Source: Zhengitettix transpicula
Taxonomy: Eukaryota > Arthropoda > Insecta > Orthoptera > Tetrigidae
DNA: 64,000 nucleotides
Assembly (NCBI GenBank): GCA_037074705.1
Contig: CM073593.1
Span: 9,057,001-9,121,000, forward strand
Reading direction: 5' to 3'
Below the pieces are notes generated by a model. That model was not told where the DNA came from. It was given only the letters and a program-made list of their open reading frames with translations, and searched no databases. The position numbers were made by a program, and so were the translations under genes. Within the stretch, counting starts at the first letter, position 1, and each line of letters begins with the position of its first letter. This document shows positions 1 to 11,104 of this stretch, piece by piece.

Positions 1-350
1 GTTATTCAAAAGAAAGAAAAATGATTTAATGTGCATTTGAATTTAAAGATAGTTTAGTTTTTTTAAGTATTAGTTAGATTTAAATTTAAAGATAATTGGT
101 TCTAAAATAAATATGGAAGGGGATAGTGGAAAAATGATAATAGTAGAGTATTTAAAGAAAATGATCAGGGAAAATGCTGAAAATTTGAAGAAAATGTGGG
201 AGGAAAATAATAAAAATTGGGCAGATTGAAGAACAAATATGAATAAAAATTTTGAATACATGAATAAAAATTTTGCAAACACTAAATAATTCATTTTTGA
301 CTTCCACAACGTGGGGGCAATTCATTCATTTAATCTTATTATTCATTACA
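1..350 (+). other. A-rich segment ending in an LTR-type module
   Basis: The last 55 bases (about 296-350) have the same layout as the 3' modules of the LTR family below: a CCACAACGTGGGGG block, then an AT-rich run ending CATTACA. The 250 bases before it do not resemble the body of those LTRs. They contain a short open frame (134-229) reading a Lys/Glu/Asn-rich peptide with heptad-like spacing, followed after a stop by a repeated MNKNFE-type motif. That would suit a decayed coiled-coil Gag fragment, but the match is only by character. Confidence 0.3.
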
Positions 351-356
351 CTATAT

Positions 357-1404
357 TGTAATGCCAATTAATTAGGCCATTAATTGATTTTAATAAAATT
401 TAATTGTAGCGGCAGGAGCTTCAAAAGCGACAATGTTACTTTGTCGGAAAGTCAAAAAATGGCGTATGCGCTCTAAAACTGGGCAACAATAAGAGTTAGT
501 TGGTGACGAGACATTTCGGAGGACGGAACAAATGATACTAGAGCAGAGACTAGTCGTCGTTTAATGTATCATTAAACAAAGTGGTGAATTTAAAACAAAG
601 TAAAAAACATTCTCGGAAGTATTATCCCATAAATATCGCGAAGTTAGCAGTTTTTACGTCTATCAGCAGCCAGGAAAGGAGTGCAGTTTGTACGTCTGTA
701 GCCAGCCAGGAATAGTAAAGTTACAGTTTAACTCCCAAGCGGTAAAAATACTAGCAAATCTATGAAACACAGGATTCATATAAGACAAGCGGTCACCAGA
801 TAGCTGACAAAAAGGAGGATCATCCCAGTTCCTGGGAGCCTATCAAGGTGGACTTCAAGAGTGTAAAATCTGTGAGCTGATATTAGAATCAGTGTAAATT
901 TTTTTGTAATAGTGTACTCCCGAAAACAAAAGGAATGCTGGAACCAGCTCGACAGATGTGAGTAACAAAATACAAAATTAATGATGTATGTAAACGTAAT
1001 TAAAGGATAGAAGTCAGTTTTCGTTCTATTTTAATTGTCAAGTTAATTTATTTTCTTTTTAGTTTATTTCTATCGACATATTGTTTAGGTAAATGTGATT
1101 TGTTTGTTCATAAGATTTTTAAATCAAATTGTTGTGTCAATTATCAAATCCAGTGAAGACCCTGAGAAATTAATATTTTAAATTGTAATTGTTTGTGAGT
1201 TAAAGCAACAAAGTGAAAATAAATAATTATATGTTTTAAATTATTGTTGATTATTTCATTTAAATTAAACGAGCTACCTAGTTGATTATTACATTTTGGC
1301 TACCACAACGTGGGGCAAATTTCATTTAATTAACGTCTTCTTGTTAATTATTACATAATGGCTTCCACAACGCGGGGCAAATTAAACGGCTTTCTTTTGT
1401 TTAT

Positions 1405-1408
<4 letters not shown>
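357..1408 (+). mobile_element. solo LTR, copy 1 (TGTAAT...ATTACA family)
   Basis: Starts TGTAATGCCAATTAATTAGG and ends TTATTACA. It shares internal landmarks with the other copies: the GCTGGAACCAG block followed by GTGAGTAAC near 935-966, and the CCAGTGAAGACCCTGAGA block near 1152-1170. It lies in a TATAT context on both sides. Two modules at the 3' end (1294-1355 and 1356-1408) each open with a TGGC..CCACAACG.GGGGC stretch like a retroelement primer-binding site and close with ATTACA. No internal retrotransposon region is attached, so this is a solo LTR. Confidence 0.75.

Positions 1409-1447
<39 letters not shown>
1409..1447. repeat. (TA)n microsatellite
   Basis: Uninterrupted TA dinucleotides directly after solo LTR copy 1. 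The short open frames crossing it (Tyr-Ile repeats) are artefacts of the repeat. Confidence 0.9.
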
Positions 1448-1453
<6 letters not shown>

Positions 1454-2030
1454 GTTATATATACTGTGGTATTGGCAATTTTATTAAAGAAACAACTGAA
1501 GGAAATTGAAATTAAACCAATATTTTTAAAACATAACAAAGATGATTTCTTTAACAAATTTTTATTTTTGTTGAATTTACATTTTCTATTTTTAAGTACA
1601 TGTATTAGCTTTTATGAAAATCTAAATTTCAGGGCCGCTTAGAGGACCTCTATTAATGACAGTGATTTGAAATTTTCTCCAAGTTACAAAAGCTAAAAAT
1701 GAATTTAAATTTACAGTATCAAAATTTTATACCAATAACAAACACTATAGAAATCTGATAAAGTTATAGAAACCTGGCGGTAAACTATATTTACGTAAAG
1801 GTTTATGCACACGTGATTATTTAATTTTTATAGAAAACTAATTTCATTGACTGACCATAGCACTGATTTTATTGTCGTCTCACTTTCTAATACTTTCGAT
1901 GCCTTTCCACTATGGTGTCGTACGTATTATCGCAATCAGTTTGATAATATTCAGCCCATACTTTGCTGAATTCGGCCACCACTGACTCGCTCGGACTACC
2001 TCGGTCAGGCCCTCAAAAACACACTGACTC
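1448..2030 (-). mobile_element. decayed LTR fragment, minus strand
   Basis: The stretch from about 1490 (GGAAATTGAAATTAAAC) through the AGGGCCGCTTAGAGGACCTC block near 1631 parallels the damaged minus-strand copy at about 44000-44150, where AGGGCTGCCTGTCGGGTCTC sits in the same place. Both correspond to the reverse of the conserved CCAGTGAAGACCCTGAG block of the family. The 5' end on the right is not recognisable. Confidence 0.45.
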
Positions 2031-2065
2031 TCATCAGGTTCCCAAAACACACTCTGTTAAAGTGT

Positions 2066-2190
2066 TTTTTTTTTGGTGTAGACAGGTTATGTATAGGGTA
2101 ATCCACATAGTGGCAACTCCCCTCTTATAGCATAAGGAAAGGGATTTCAAAGGGGGGATGCGGAAGGGTGGAGGAAGGTAGCCAAGGGTA
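2066..2190 (-). mobile_element. fragment of the GC-rich A-tailed retroposon
   Basis: A poly-T run followed by a diverged version of the family's tail half (GGGTAATCCACATAGTGGCA, then GGGGGGATGCGGAAGGGTGG, then GGTAGCCAAGGGT). Only the 3' portion is present, so it is 5'-truncated and lies on the minus strand. Confidence 0.65.
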
Positions 2191-2329
2191 ACAGAACGTA
2201 AGCATCGAACTATCACAAACCTCAAACGGAGTGAAATTAAATATGACTTGGTTTGAATGTCGGACACTTAATACACTTAAGATGAAGCTGTTCCGTTTAC
2301 AGAAGCTACTAGTTAATAATCTAATAAAT

Positions 2330-2720
2330 AAAGCAGAGAGTTTGTATATTTGTATGTTCTTAATACAAATTTTATTGCGTGGACAGAATTCAACAAAAAT
2401 TGGTATATATATTCTGCCAAAACCGAGAATCAGCACTGTGGGGGTGAGAAACCCCTAGAATAAACGTGGAAATAATTATAGTTGAAATAAGTTACGAATT
2501 AGTGTTAAATTACTGCGCGCCAAGAGACGGTGACGTCATTGGAAAAACATTGACGCATCATAAAAAATATAGTTCTGTATTTCGTAATGAAATAAAGCAG
2601 AAATATTTTGATTGAATAAAAAGTATTACCTTTTTCCAGTAATACTCCATCGAATAGATAAAAAACAATACGAAATACTTTACCATCTTTGCTCAAAGTT
2701 AATTTGGAAAAGTTAATTAC
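2330..2720 (+). mobile_element. Helitron-family 5' half, diverged
   Basis: Follows in order the Helitron at 52146-52723: GCGTGGA..GA..GCAACAAAAATTGGTA, GTGAGAAACNCCTAG, ACTGCGCGCCAAGAGAC, GACGTCA, ATAAAGCAGAAATATTTT, and the ACTCCATCGAAT block. No terminal TC or CTAG end is seen, so this is an internal relic. The AGCAAAAATATTTTGATTGA stretch recurs near 3176, so part of it is duplicated downstream. Confidence 0.5.
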
Positions 2721-3348
2721 GCCGCCGTACTTAAAAAAGCCAATATGGCGCCTTATAATACATTCAAATATGTGTCGGCCGAGATTTTAAAGTTTCATAA
2801 TATAACGTACTATTGTATCCTGTATAATATTTCAGAAGATAATAAGATTTGTATAACGTACGACTGCTGAATTATGTGTTTGTAACTATAAAGGTATTCA
2901 AAATGACGTACGGAACTCCAAAAGTTTTTATGGTCGTTATTCAATTATTGGAATCTCAGTCAAAGGTATGTGCAGAAATAGGAACATTTAAATTGAATTA
3001 AAAGTACAATTAATTGTACTTTACGCAACGTATTTCTATAAATTTGTATAAATGTAAACAAATTATTGCGTGCAATTTGTGTCGTGACACAAAAATTTGA
3101 GGTTAGGATAGCAGTATTTGTTTTCCATTTTTGAGATCGACGTTATAGATGTTCAATTTCTGAGAAATGAAGCTGAGCAAAAATATTTTGATTGAATAAT
3201 AAGTATAATTAAATCTACCAATACCACATCGAGTGATAAATAAAATTCATTATCAAAGGTTATACAATCCATGGCATTAAATTTCTTTTAAATAACTTGA
3301 CTTTTGACGTGGAATATTTAACGGGATCAGGGACCAACATGTTGCCAA
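2721..3348. other. no gene seen; AT-rich relic DNA
   Basis: AT-rich sequence without a convincing frame. A second partial copy of the 2590-2670 segment occurs near 3170-3240, which suggests an old duplication. Confidence 0.4.
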
Positions 3349-3697
3349 ATTATATCTTGCAATACGCACTGGAAGATACATAGAATTATGATAAAACCGA
3401 TACATAAATGTTCAAAATTGATATTTTTCTATTGAAGACAGCGTATTTCGTAACGTTTTGTATTAATTTTAAACAATGCTACCAACTGCAGACAGCTAAA
3501 ACAACCAAATAGTTTATTTTCATTATATCTTGCAATACGCACGGGAAGATACATATAATTATGGTAAGAACAATACTTAAATGTTAAAAACTAATATTTT
3601 TCTATTAAAGAAAGCGTATTTCGTAATGTTTTGCACTAATTTTATACTATGCTGCCAACTGCAGATTGCTAAAACCACCAAATAGTTTATTTTCAGA
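3349..3697. repeat. two-copy tandem repeat, ~173-bp period
   Basis: ATTATATCTTGCAATACGCA begins at 3349 and again at 3522. The following ~170 bases run in parallel, including GGAAGATACATA, ATTTTTCTATT.AAGA and CCAACTGCAGA, with scattered substitutions. Confidence 0.85.
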
Positions 3698-3730
3698 TGG
3701 AAAAATTATATATCTACAAATTTAGTAAAT

Positions 3731-3766
3731 GTTTTAAATAGTGTATATATATACACTATTTAAAAC
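3731..3766. repeat. perfect 36-bp palindrome
   Basis: Positions 3731-3748 are the exact reverse complement of 3749-3766, centred on a TATATATATA core. It lies a few bases upstream of the apparent left end of the Helitron-like element. Confidence 0.9.
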
Positions 3767-3899
3767 TAGCTTCTATTATATAAAATTGCCTTATGCGGGT
3801 ATTTATGTGTGTATACATGTGGGCATGTTCCGCTTACAAATCTACACCCTCGAAGCATTTTCACCAAATTTCGTACACGTGTTCTTTGCGACAGGGAAA

Positions 3900-6800
3900 C
3901 AAATATTGTGCGGGTGTAACACGCCTACCACCCCTAGGAGAATGATTGGACGGTGGTGGAAATCTTCAAACATGCTAAAATGTCCGATATTTGCGTTGCA
4001 TAAATATTTTTCAGGGTTAATTAGATTTATAGTATTTCTACTCATGTGATTTTTATTAATTTTAATCCATTGTGGCACGAGGGTTGAGCACATTAAGGAG
4101 TGGCGGTGGAGGGGGTTTCCAAGTAAATAACCCTAAAAATACCGAGATTCGAGTCAACTCAAAGGTAATGGATGTCGGTGAGTTCATTTATGACAATCTG
4201 GGCAACGCGCAGTTGTAGGATTGGGTAGGAAGGGTTGGGCGGAGGGTAGAACTTTTAAAATAGCCGAATTTTGCTTCAAATAAATATATTTCTGGACCAA
4301 TGATATTCACAAAATTTCCCTACATGTTCTCCGAGTTTAATTTCAACCCATTTCGGGCTTGGGAGGGATGCGCCCTTAAGGGTAAGGGTGGACGGGCATT
4401 ACAAGAAAATAACGCGAATACAACCGAGATTAGAGTCAAATCAATGATTATGGATGGCACTGAGTTTAATTAAGACAATCAATTGGTGTTTTAACCGCCA
4501 GGAGCAATGGTGGACGGGGGTTGAAATTTTAAAACATAATAAGCAGTCGATATTTGCGTCGAATAAATATTTTTCTGGTTCAGTGATATTTATAAAATGT
4601 CTCTAAATGTTCCATATATTTAATATTAACCTTTTTCGTGGTTTGGGAGGAGCACCCTTAAGGGTGGGGTGGAGTAGATTTATATAAAAATAGTGCAAAC
4701 ACAATCGAGATTGGACTCAAATCCAGGGTTATTGTTGTCAGTGAGTTTAATTATGATATTCAAGTTGTTGTTTAGTGTCTCAATTAGGAGTAGATGGGAT
4801 GGATATATTTAAACACGCTAACACGGCTGATATTTGAGTAGGATAAATATTTTCGGGGAAAAAGTGATTAATAATGTTTGTACCAATGTATGTCAGTAAA
4901 ATTTCAACCTCTTACGGAATGGGAAAGGAGCACCGTAGGGTTAGGGGTGGAGGGGTATTACAAGAAAATAACGCGAATACAACCGAGATTGGAGTCAAAC
5001 CAAAGGTAATGGATGTCGCCGTGTTCAATTATGACATTCAATTGGCCTTTTAACCCCAAGGGTTGGGGTGGACGGGGGTGTAATTTTTCTAACATGTTAA
5101 ACGGTCGATATTTGCATTAAATAATTAATTGTCGAGGTCAATGACATTTATAATATATCTACCGATGTTGTTTGTAAAATTTAACCTTTTTCGGCATTAG
5201 AGGGAAGCACACTTAGGAGAGGAGCTGGAATCATTAAAATATGCTAAAACAGCAGATGTTTAGGCAGATAAAATTTTTTGGGAACAAAGAGATATATAGT
5301 AATTTAATCGATGTTATTTGAGTATGGTTTTAACCCCTTACATCATGGAAAAGGAGCACTCTTAGGGGTGAGGGTGGACGGGCATTATAAATAAATAATG
5401 CGAGTAAAACCAATATTACAGTCAAACCCAGGTTTCTGGGTGTCACAAAATGTAATTATGATATTCAATTGCTCACTTAATCCCCAGGGGCGGGAGAGGA
5501 TGGGGTTGGAAATTTTCAAACATGTTAAAAGGTCTATATTAACGGAAAATATTTTTTTCAAGGTTAATTAATTTATAGTATTTATACCCATTTTATGTAT
5601 TACAATTTCAACCTCTTGCGACATGAGGGTGAAGAACGCTTAGGGGGATTAGGGGAGACGTGTGTTACAAGAAAATAACTCGAAAACAACCAACATTCGA
5701 ATGAATCGAACGTAATTCATGTCGCTGAGTTAATTTATGACAATTTGAGCAACGCGCAGGGTTGGGCTGGACTAGGGTGGGAGGGTTTGGGTGGAGGTGA
5801 GTGGAGAATACAAATTTTAAAGGAACTTAAGCGGCTGAATTTTGCAACGATTACATATATTTCTGGAACAATGAGATTATTAAAATATCACTACACGTTC
5901 TCTGAGTTTAATTTGAATCCCTTTCGGGATTGAGAGGGAGCTCACATTAGGGGGGGGGGGAAGTCAACGGGTGTTAAAAATAAATAACGAGATTAGAGTC
6001 AAATACAGGGTTATGAATGTCACTGAGTTTAATTATGACATTTAATTTGTCATTTAACTCCCGAGGAGTGGTGTTTGACGGGAGTGGAAATATTGAAACA
6101 TGAAATCACGACCGATATTAGAAGTGAATAATATTTTCAGGGTTAATTGGATTTAAAGTAATTCTACCCAAGTTGTGTGTGTAAAAATTGAACCCCTCTT
6201 TCGGCATGAGGGCGATGCATGGGGGTAGAGGGCACCGACAAGAAAAAAACGAGTCAAATCGAAGGATGTCGCTGAATTTATTTATGACATTCTGGACAAC
6301 GCGTGAGGGGTGGTCTGAGGTGGGAGGAGTTGGGTGAATTTATTTATGACATTCTGGACAACGCGTGAGGGGTGGGCTGAGGTGGGAGGAGTTGGGTGAA
6401 TTTTTAAAAAAAATGTTGACCGGTCGTTATTAAATATATTTCTGGATCAATTTGATTAATAAAATTTATCTATATTTTCTCCGCGTATAATTTCAACCCC
6501 TTTTGGGATTGGGAATGGAGCTTCTGTTAAGGGTGAGGGTGGAGTGTAATTACAATATAATGATGCAAAAACAATCGAAATTGGAGTCTAACTCACGGTC
6601 ATGGATGTCAATGAGTTTAATTATTACAATCAACTAATCATTTAACTCTCCCCAAGGAAGGGTTGGCGGGGGTGTTAATTTTAAAACATGTTTAACGGTC
6701 CATTTTTGAAAGGAATGAATATCTATCGAGGTCAATGTACTGATAATATTTCTACCGATTCTGTTTTTAATTTAAACCTCTTAAGGACGTGAAAGATCAC

Positions 6801-7700
6801 ACTTAGGTTAGGGGTGGGGGTATGAGGGGCGTTACAAGAAAATAAATCCCAGATTGGAGTCAAATTCAAGTTATGGATGTCACTGAGTTTATTTATGACA
6901 ACCATTGGGAAAGTGACTGGGGGTGGTAAGTTCTGGGCGGGGGTATAAATTTTCAGAAATGTATAATGGCCGATATTTGCGTGAAATAAATATTTTACGC
7001 AGGCAATGTCATTGATAGTATTTCTACCGATTTTGATTGAGTATAATTTCAACACCTTACGGCATGGTAGGGAAGTACGCGTAGAGATGGAGGTGTGTTT
7101 CATAAAACTAACCTCAAAAAACGAGATTCGAGTCACTTGGCTACGTGGACAATGCACGAGTTTTGGTGGGGGTGTGCGGAGGTGTGAGGGGCCTCGCGGA
7201 GTTGGGCGCGGGAGGAAATTTTCAAACATTTTAAACGGTCGATATTTGCGTTAAATAATTATTTCCCTGGGTTCATGACTTTGATAGTATTTTTACCTAT
7301 GTTGTTTGTGTACAATTTCAACCCATGTGAGGGGAGCAAGGTTAGCGGTTGGGGTGGAATTACGTTAAATAAAAATAACGCTAAAACAACCCAGATTCGA
7401 ATCAATTCAGAAACTATGAATGTCGCCGAGTCTAATTTGGACGGGTTTGGGAGGTGGTGGGCGGGGGTAGAAATTTCCAAACAATGTAATCGGTCGATTT
7501 TTGCGTGGAATAAATACTGTTTGATTATCGCACATTTGTGGGGGTGGTCATCTTCTAACATGTAGAAACGGCCGATATATTATGTCAATGAGTTCAACCT
7601 CCTTCGGCATCGGAGGGTGCACATTTAGGGATAGGGTTCGTGGATCGTTACATAAAAATAGCGCAAAAGCAACCGAAATTGTAGACATATTGGGGATTAT
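3900..7700 (+). repeat. diverged ~280-bp tandem array (about 14 units)
   Basis: A recurring order of blocks is seen: AAACATG.TAAA.GG, CGATATTTGCGT, AATAAATATTTT, a TTCAACC..T..CGGCATG..AGGG block, GGGTGGACGGGCGTTACAAG, AATAACGCGAA.ACAACCGAGAT, and GGATGTCGCTGAGTTTAATT. The CGATATT-type block occurs near 3985, 4265, 4550, 4830, 5105, 5250, 5535, 5840, 6115, 6430, 6700, 6975, 7240, 7490 and 7570. Spacing is mostly 270-300 bases, with some truncated units. The units are strongly diverged, so the expansion is old. Confidence 0.8.
6274..6397. repeat. recent 62-bp tandem duplication
   Basis: The stretch starting GAATTTATTTATGACATTCT at 6274 is repeated from 6336 almost without change (one T/G difference in GGGTGG.CTGAGG). 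It is far younger than the surrounding array. Confidence 0.85.
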
Positions 7701-7740
7701 AGATAAATGACATCTCGGGCAACGCCGGGCACCCAGCTAG

Positions 7741-8510
7741 TATGTAAATAAAGTATACGTCTGTTTGAATTGATTCCGCCATGTGTGAACTATATCTGCA
7801 GACAGTAATATTCTAAACGTGTGGAACATTAGTTAAAGTTCCCCAGAACTTGGCTGGCGGGTTTTCATGGAACGCCCCTTACGTAAGAGCGAGCATCGGG
7901 CGCGTCGCGACGTCTTTCTAGGAACGGACTGCTGTGACGTGTTGTTGGCTTCTACCAAACTTCGAGCGTTTTATTTACACTAAATAATTCTCTAGACCAA
8001 AGTAAAATAAGTTACTTGATTTTGGTATTCAATTAAGCAAATATAAGACAAAAATTTTGTCTTAATCGTGTTTTGAATTCAAAAAATTATTTTAATATGT
8101 TACCAATGATAAAGATTACTGAACCCATTTCGCTCCTGTGTTCGATGCGAAGCTGATATTAGACTCCAGTAGATCAGTAAAACGATCACCTGACCAAACC
8201 AACATTGATTGCAGAAACGTGGTATTCATTTTATCACTTAATTTTGTCTGTTAATTGGCTACTTCTTTATCTAATTAATGATGATCCGTGCAGCGATCAT
8301 AATAGGGTGATAAAATGATATATTAATTTAATAATAAAATTACACACATTTATGACTTGTAGATTTGTATGAAGAAAAATCGGGTTCAAAACAGACGCGC
8401 GTACCACCTACGTCACGACTCATCCCAAATTTGTAGTATAAATGAAATTATTTAGTATCAATTACTCACAGTTAAATTTGTTCCTGATTCTGTTAACCTA
8501 AAAATTTCGC
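7741..8510. other. no gene seen
   Basis: Mostly AT-rich. The segment 7845-7960 is richer in G, C and CpG than its surroundings, but I could not assign it to a gene or element. Confidence 0.4.
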
Positions 8511-8524
8511 TTTTCATCACAGTT
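8511..8524. repeat. target-site duplication, left copy
   Basis: TTTTCATCACAGTT immediately before a retroposon body. It recurs as TTTCATCACAGTT at 8953-8965 after the A-tail of that copy, and as TTCATCACAGTT at 9515-9526 after the next one. Confidence 0.85.
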
Positions 8525-8952
8525 CCCACAAGCCGAGGCACCTCGGCCTGTTTTTAGAGGCGTATGTTCCGGGTTCACATACCTCGGGCATACGGTAAGA
8601 GTTGTTCGCTATTCCCATTGGAATAGTCGGCCAGCTGCCTCCTAAACTGGTCGAGGCACGTAGAAGGGAATGCTGCGTCCCCACAGAAAACTCCTCTCTC
8701 GCTATCGGAAGGTCGTGGGACAAGTACCCAATGCCCGACCTACCTGATGCAGGTTTTTCTAAGGTTTTCCCTGCATTTGTTTAGGCGACTGCCAGGTAGG
8801 ATCCTTAAAATATAGCCCGGGGGCCCTAGTTAACCCTTGGCTACCTTCCTCTACCCTTCCGCATCCCCCCTTTCAAATCCCTTCCTATGCTATTAAAGGG
8901 GACTTGCCCTAAGTGGATTACACTCATGTACCTGTTGCCCTAAAAAAAAAAA
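8525..8952 (+). mobile_element. GC-rich A-tailed retroposon, 5'-truncated copy
   Basis: Begins CCCACAAGCCGAGGCACCTC and ends with the family tail GTACCTGTTGCCCTA plus a run of A (8942-8952). It lacks the CTCTCGCAGG head of full copies and so is 5'-truncated. Flanked by TTTCATCACAGTT on both sides. An A-tail, 5' truncation and a 12-13 bp target duplication are the marks of target-primed reverse transcription. Short open frames occur on both strands, but they differ between copies and I do not regard them as genes. Confidence 0.8.
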
Positions 8953-8965
8953 TTTCATCACAGTT

Positions 8966-9514
8966 AGACTAGTCTTAGAAGGCTATTTTCTCGCAGGCAA
9001 TACCTGCGAGGGATGTTCTGTCGCAGGCAGAACCTTGCAGGAGAGACAGGAAGGGGCTACCTTTGGGGATGCCTTTTCCTCTCTCCGTTTTTAAACTATA
9101 GTTCCCACAAGCCGAGGCACCTCGACCTGTTTTGAGAGGTGTATGTTCCGGGGTCACAGACCTTGGGCATACAGTAAGAGTTGTTCCCTGTTCCCATTGG
9201 AACAGTCGGCCAGCTGCCTCCTAAACTGGTCGAGGTACGGAAAAGGGATAGCTGCGTCCCACATCAAACGGAAGGGCGAGGTACAAGTGCCCAATGCCCG
9301 ACCTACCTGATGCAGGTTTTTCTAGGGTTTTCCCTGCATTACTTTTAGGCGAATGCCGGGTAGGATCGTTAAACTATAGCCCGGGGGCCCTAGTTAACTC
9401 TTGCTACCTTCCTCTATCCTTCCGCATCCCCCCTTTCAAATCCCTTCCTATGCTATTAAAGGGGACTTGCCACTATGTGGATTACCCTCAAGTAGCCTGT
9501 TACCCTAAAAAAAA
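8966..9514 (+). mobile_element. GC-rich A-tailed retroposon, near full length
   Basis: Contains the head with TCTCGCAGG repeats (from about 8988), then GGGGATGCCTTTTCCTCTC, the GCCGAGGCACCTCG hairpin, TTCCCATTGGAACAG, and the GGCCCTAGTTAAC and CCTTCCGCATCCCCCC blocks, ending GTAGCCTGTTACCCTA plus A-run. The TTCATCACAGTT target is repeated at 8953-8965 and 9515-9526, so this copy used the same target site as its neighbour. Confidence 0.8.
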
Positions 9515-9526
9515 TTCATCACAGTT

Positions 9527-9885
9527 AACCAAAATCTTTATTCAGTCTTCATATTTCAACCACTTTGGAGAAATAATTTGCTTGAAGTAGAATTAATTGT
9601 ACCATTAATTTAATCCAAATTTTTCTGGTTTTGTAAAACCTTTAGCACAATAGTACATTAATTGAACAGCTATATTACATTGAATTTATTGAATTACTGT
9701 CAACAAACAAACTTCTGTATTTCTTCACCTAAACTTTTATATTTTATTACATTCAACTCATCAATGATAGTTTTAACAAGTTTATATAGTCCTGGAGCAT
9801 TGCAGAACATAATTGTACTTTTAACTCAATCGAATTGTTTATTTGTTCATATTTCCAAACATTTCTTATCCCCTCCTTTGAACTT
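9527..9885. other. no gene seen
   Basis: AT-rich sequence. A short open frame runs through it but shows no recognisable domain. Confidence 0.35.
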
Positions 9886-10127
9886 CTGTACTGTGACGTC
9901 ACGGTCCCTGCGCGCGCGGAGTATTATTTAGCAAAAAATTAGCAAATATTTCAACTGAAATTCCTTCAACCTTTACGGTAGGCGATTTTTCATTCCCACA
10001 GGTGTTTTCCTCCGTTGTTTTAAGAATGTGTGTTCAAAGTATTGTTGCAATTTGTCCACGCGTTTAGATGTGTAAAAAGAATGTACAAACATACATCAGT
10101 TTTTATTATATATATATATATATATAT
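9886..10127 (-). mobile_element. Helitron-family 5' end, minus strand
   Basis: Read on the minus strand, it starts in a TATATAATAAAAA context and continues with GTATGTTTGTACATT, CGCGTGGACAAATTGCAACA, CCTGTGGGAATGAAAAATCG, then the GCGCGCGCAGGGACCGTGAC block. This matches the first ~250 bases of the Helitron at 52146-52723. The 3' end is missing. Confidence 0.45.
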
Positions 10128-11092
10128 CAGTTAAACATATAAAACTTTTAAATTTTACATTAATTAAAAAATTATATATTCTATCTTTTTTACTGGATTG
10201 TCCTTACGGTTTTTATAATAAAAAAATTAAGGGATCCATTATAAAAAGTTTAAGATTGACTCAGAGGAGGAGTAGAAATAAAGGGAATTAGAACAAGTGG
10301 CCTGTTGCATCTTGCAATGCCTGGACCTATTGCCACTAAAACCAGTGATCTTTTTATTGCTTCCTGGAGTACTTTTAAGTTAAGTGATCTATTAAAATTT
10401 ATTCTGAGCGTTAATGCAGTCTGAATAATTCATACAACCTGATGCGAATAATGCTTCAACAACATGCCAAGAGTTTTCTAACTGAATGCTAAATTAAAAC
10501 TTATCTCAGACAACATGTTCAGAAACAACAATTTGTCGGTAAATACCCCGAAATTATTGGAAGGTTAAATTAGCAATATTGCCAACAGATCGACGATTGT
10601 CAGTCTGAACTAGATAAGTTGCAAAAGTATGTAAATTTTCGTTACATTAGCGAAAAAAGAGAAGGAAAACATCAAATATCATAGGTAGCCACAAAAATAT
10701 GTAGGATTGCTTAAAACGGTCGGAAATGGTTGCATATACAGACATTATAACATGTTTTTTTTTTCTGTTTTGAGAATATGGAAATGAAACCGTGGAGAGA
10801 TATTGGATGTAATACCTACATTACAAGCAGTAAATATGTATTAAATATATTTATTATAGAAATAATTATAATGCACTAACGAATGTTCTCACCATTACTG
10901 TTTAAGTTGTACGTTGAGGAAATAGATAGAAATTCACGAAAAAACGGGAATAAATATACATAGAATGTATTCCCGAATAATACGTGTACAATTAGACTTA
11001 CAAATTATATTTACCGTAAACAAATAAAAAATAAATTTATTAAATTCTGTATATTCGTGTTAAATTGCACACAACACGTTGAATTACAAGGA
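10128..11092. other. no gene seen
   Basis: AT-rich, no frame of interest on either strand and no element end recognised. Confidence 0.4.
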
Positions 11093-11104
11093 TTTCAATT
11101 AATT

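Larger units (their letters stand above)
3771..7740 (+). mobile_element. large Helitron-like element with internal tandem array
   Basis: The right end reads CGGGCAACGCCGGGCACCC then AGCTAG and a T, matching the Helitron pattern of a GC-rich hairpin just before a CTRR end inserted ahead of T. Near-identical ends recur at 45958, 52145 and 52723. The likely left end is TCTATTATATAAAATTGCC near 3771, similar to TCTATATAAAATG at 24555. No Rep/helicase coding sequence is visible, so it is non-autonomous. Most of the interior is a diverged tandem array, annotated separately. Confidence 0.6.

Noticed and set aside
1358..1642. Open frames with Tyr-Ile repeats through the TA microsatellite
   Set aside because: TA repeats encode alternating Tyr and Ile on either strand; no domain on either side.
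6732..7229. 165-codon frame on the minus strand in the Helitron array
   Set aside because: It spans nearly two of the diverged ~280-bp units and is not conserved in neighbouring units.
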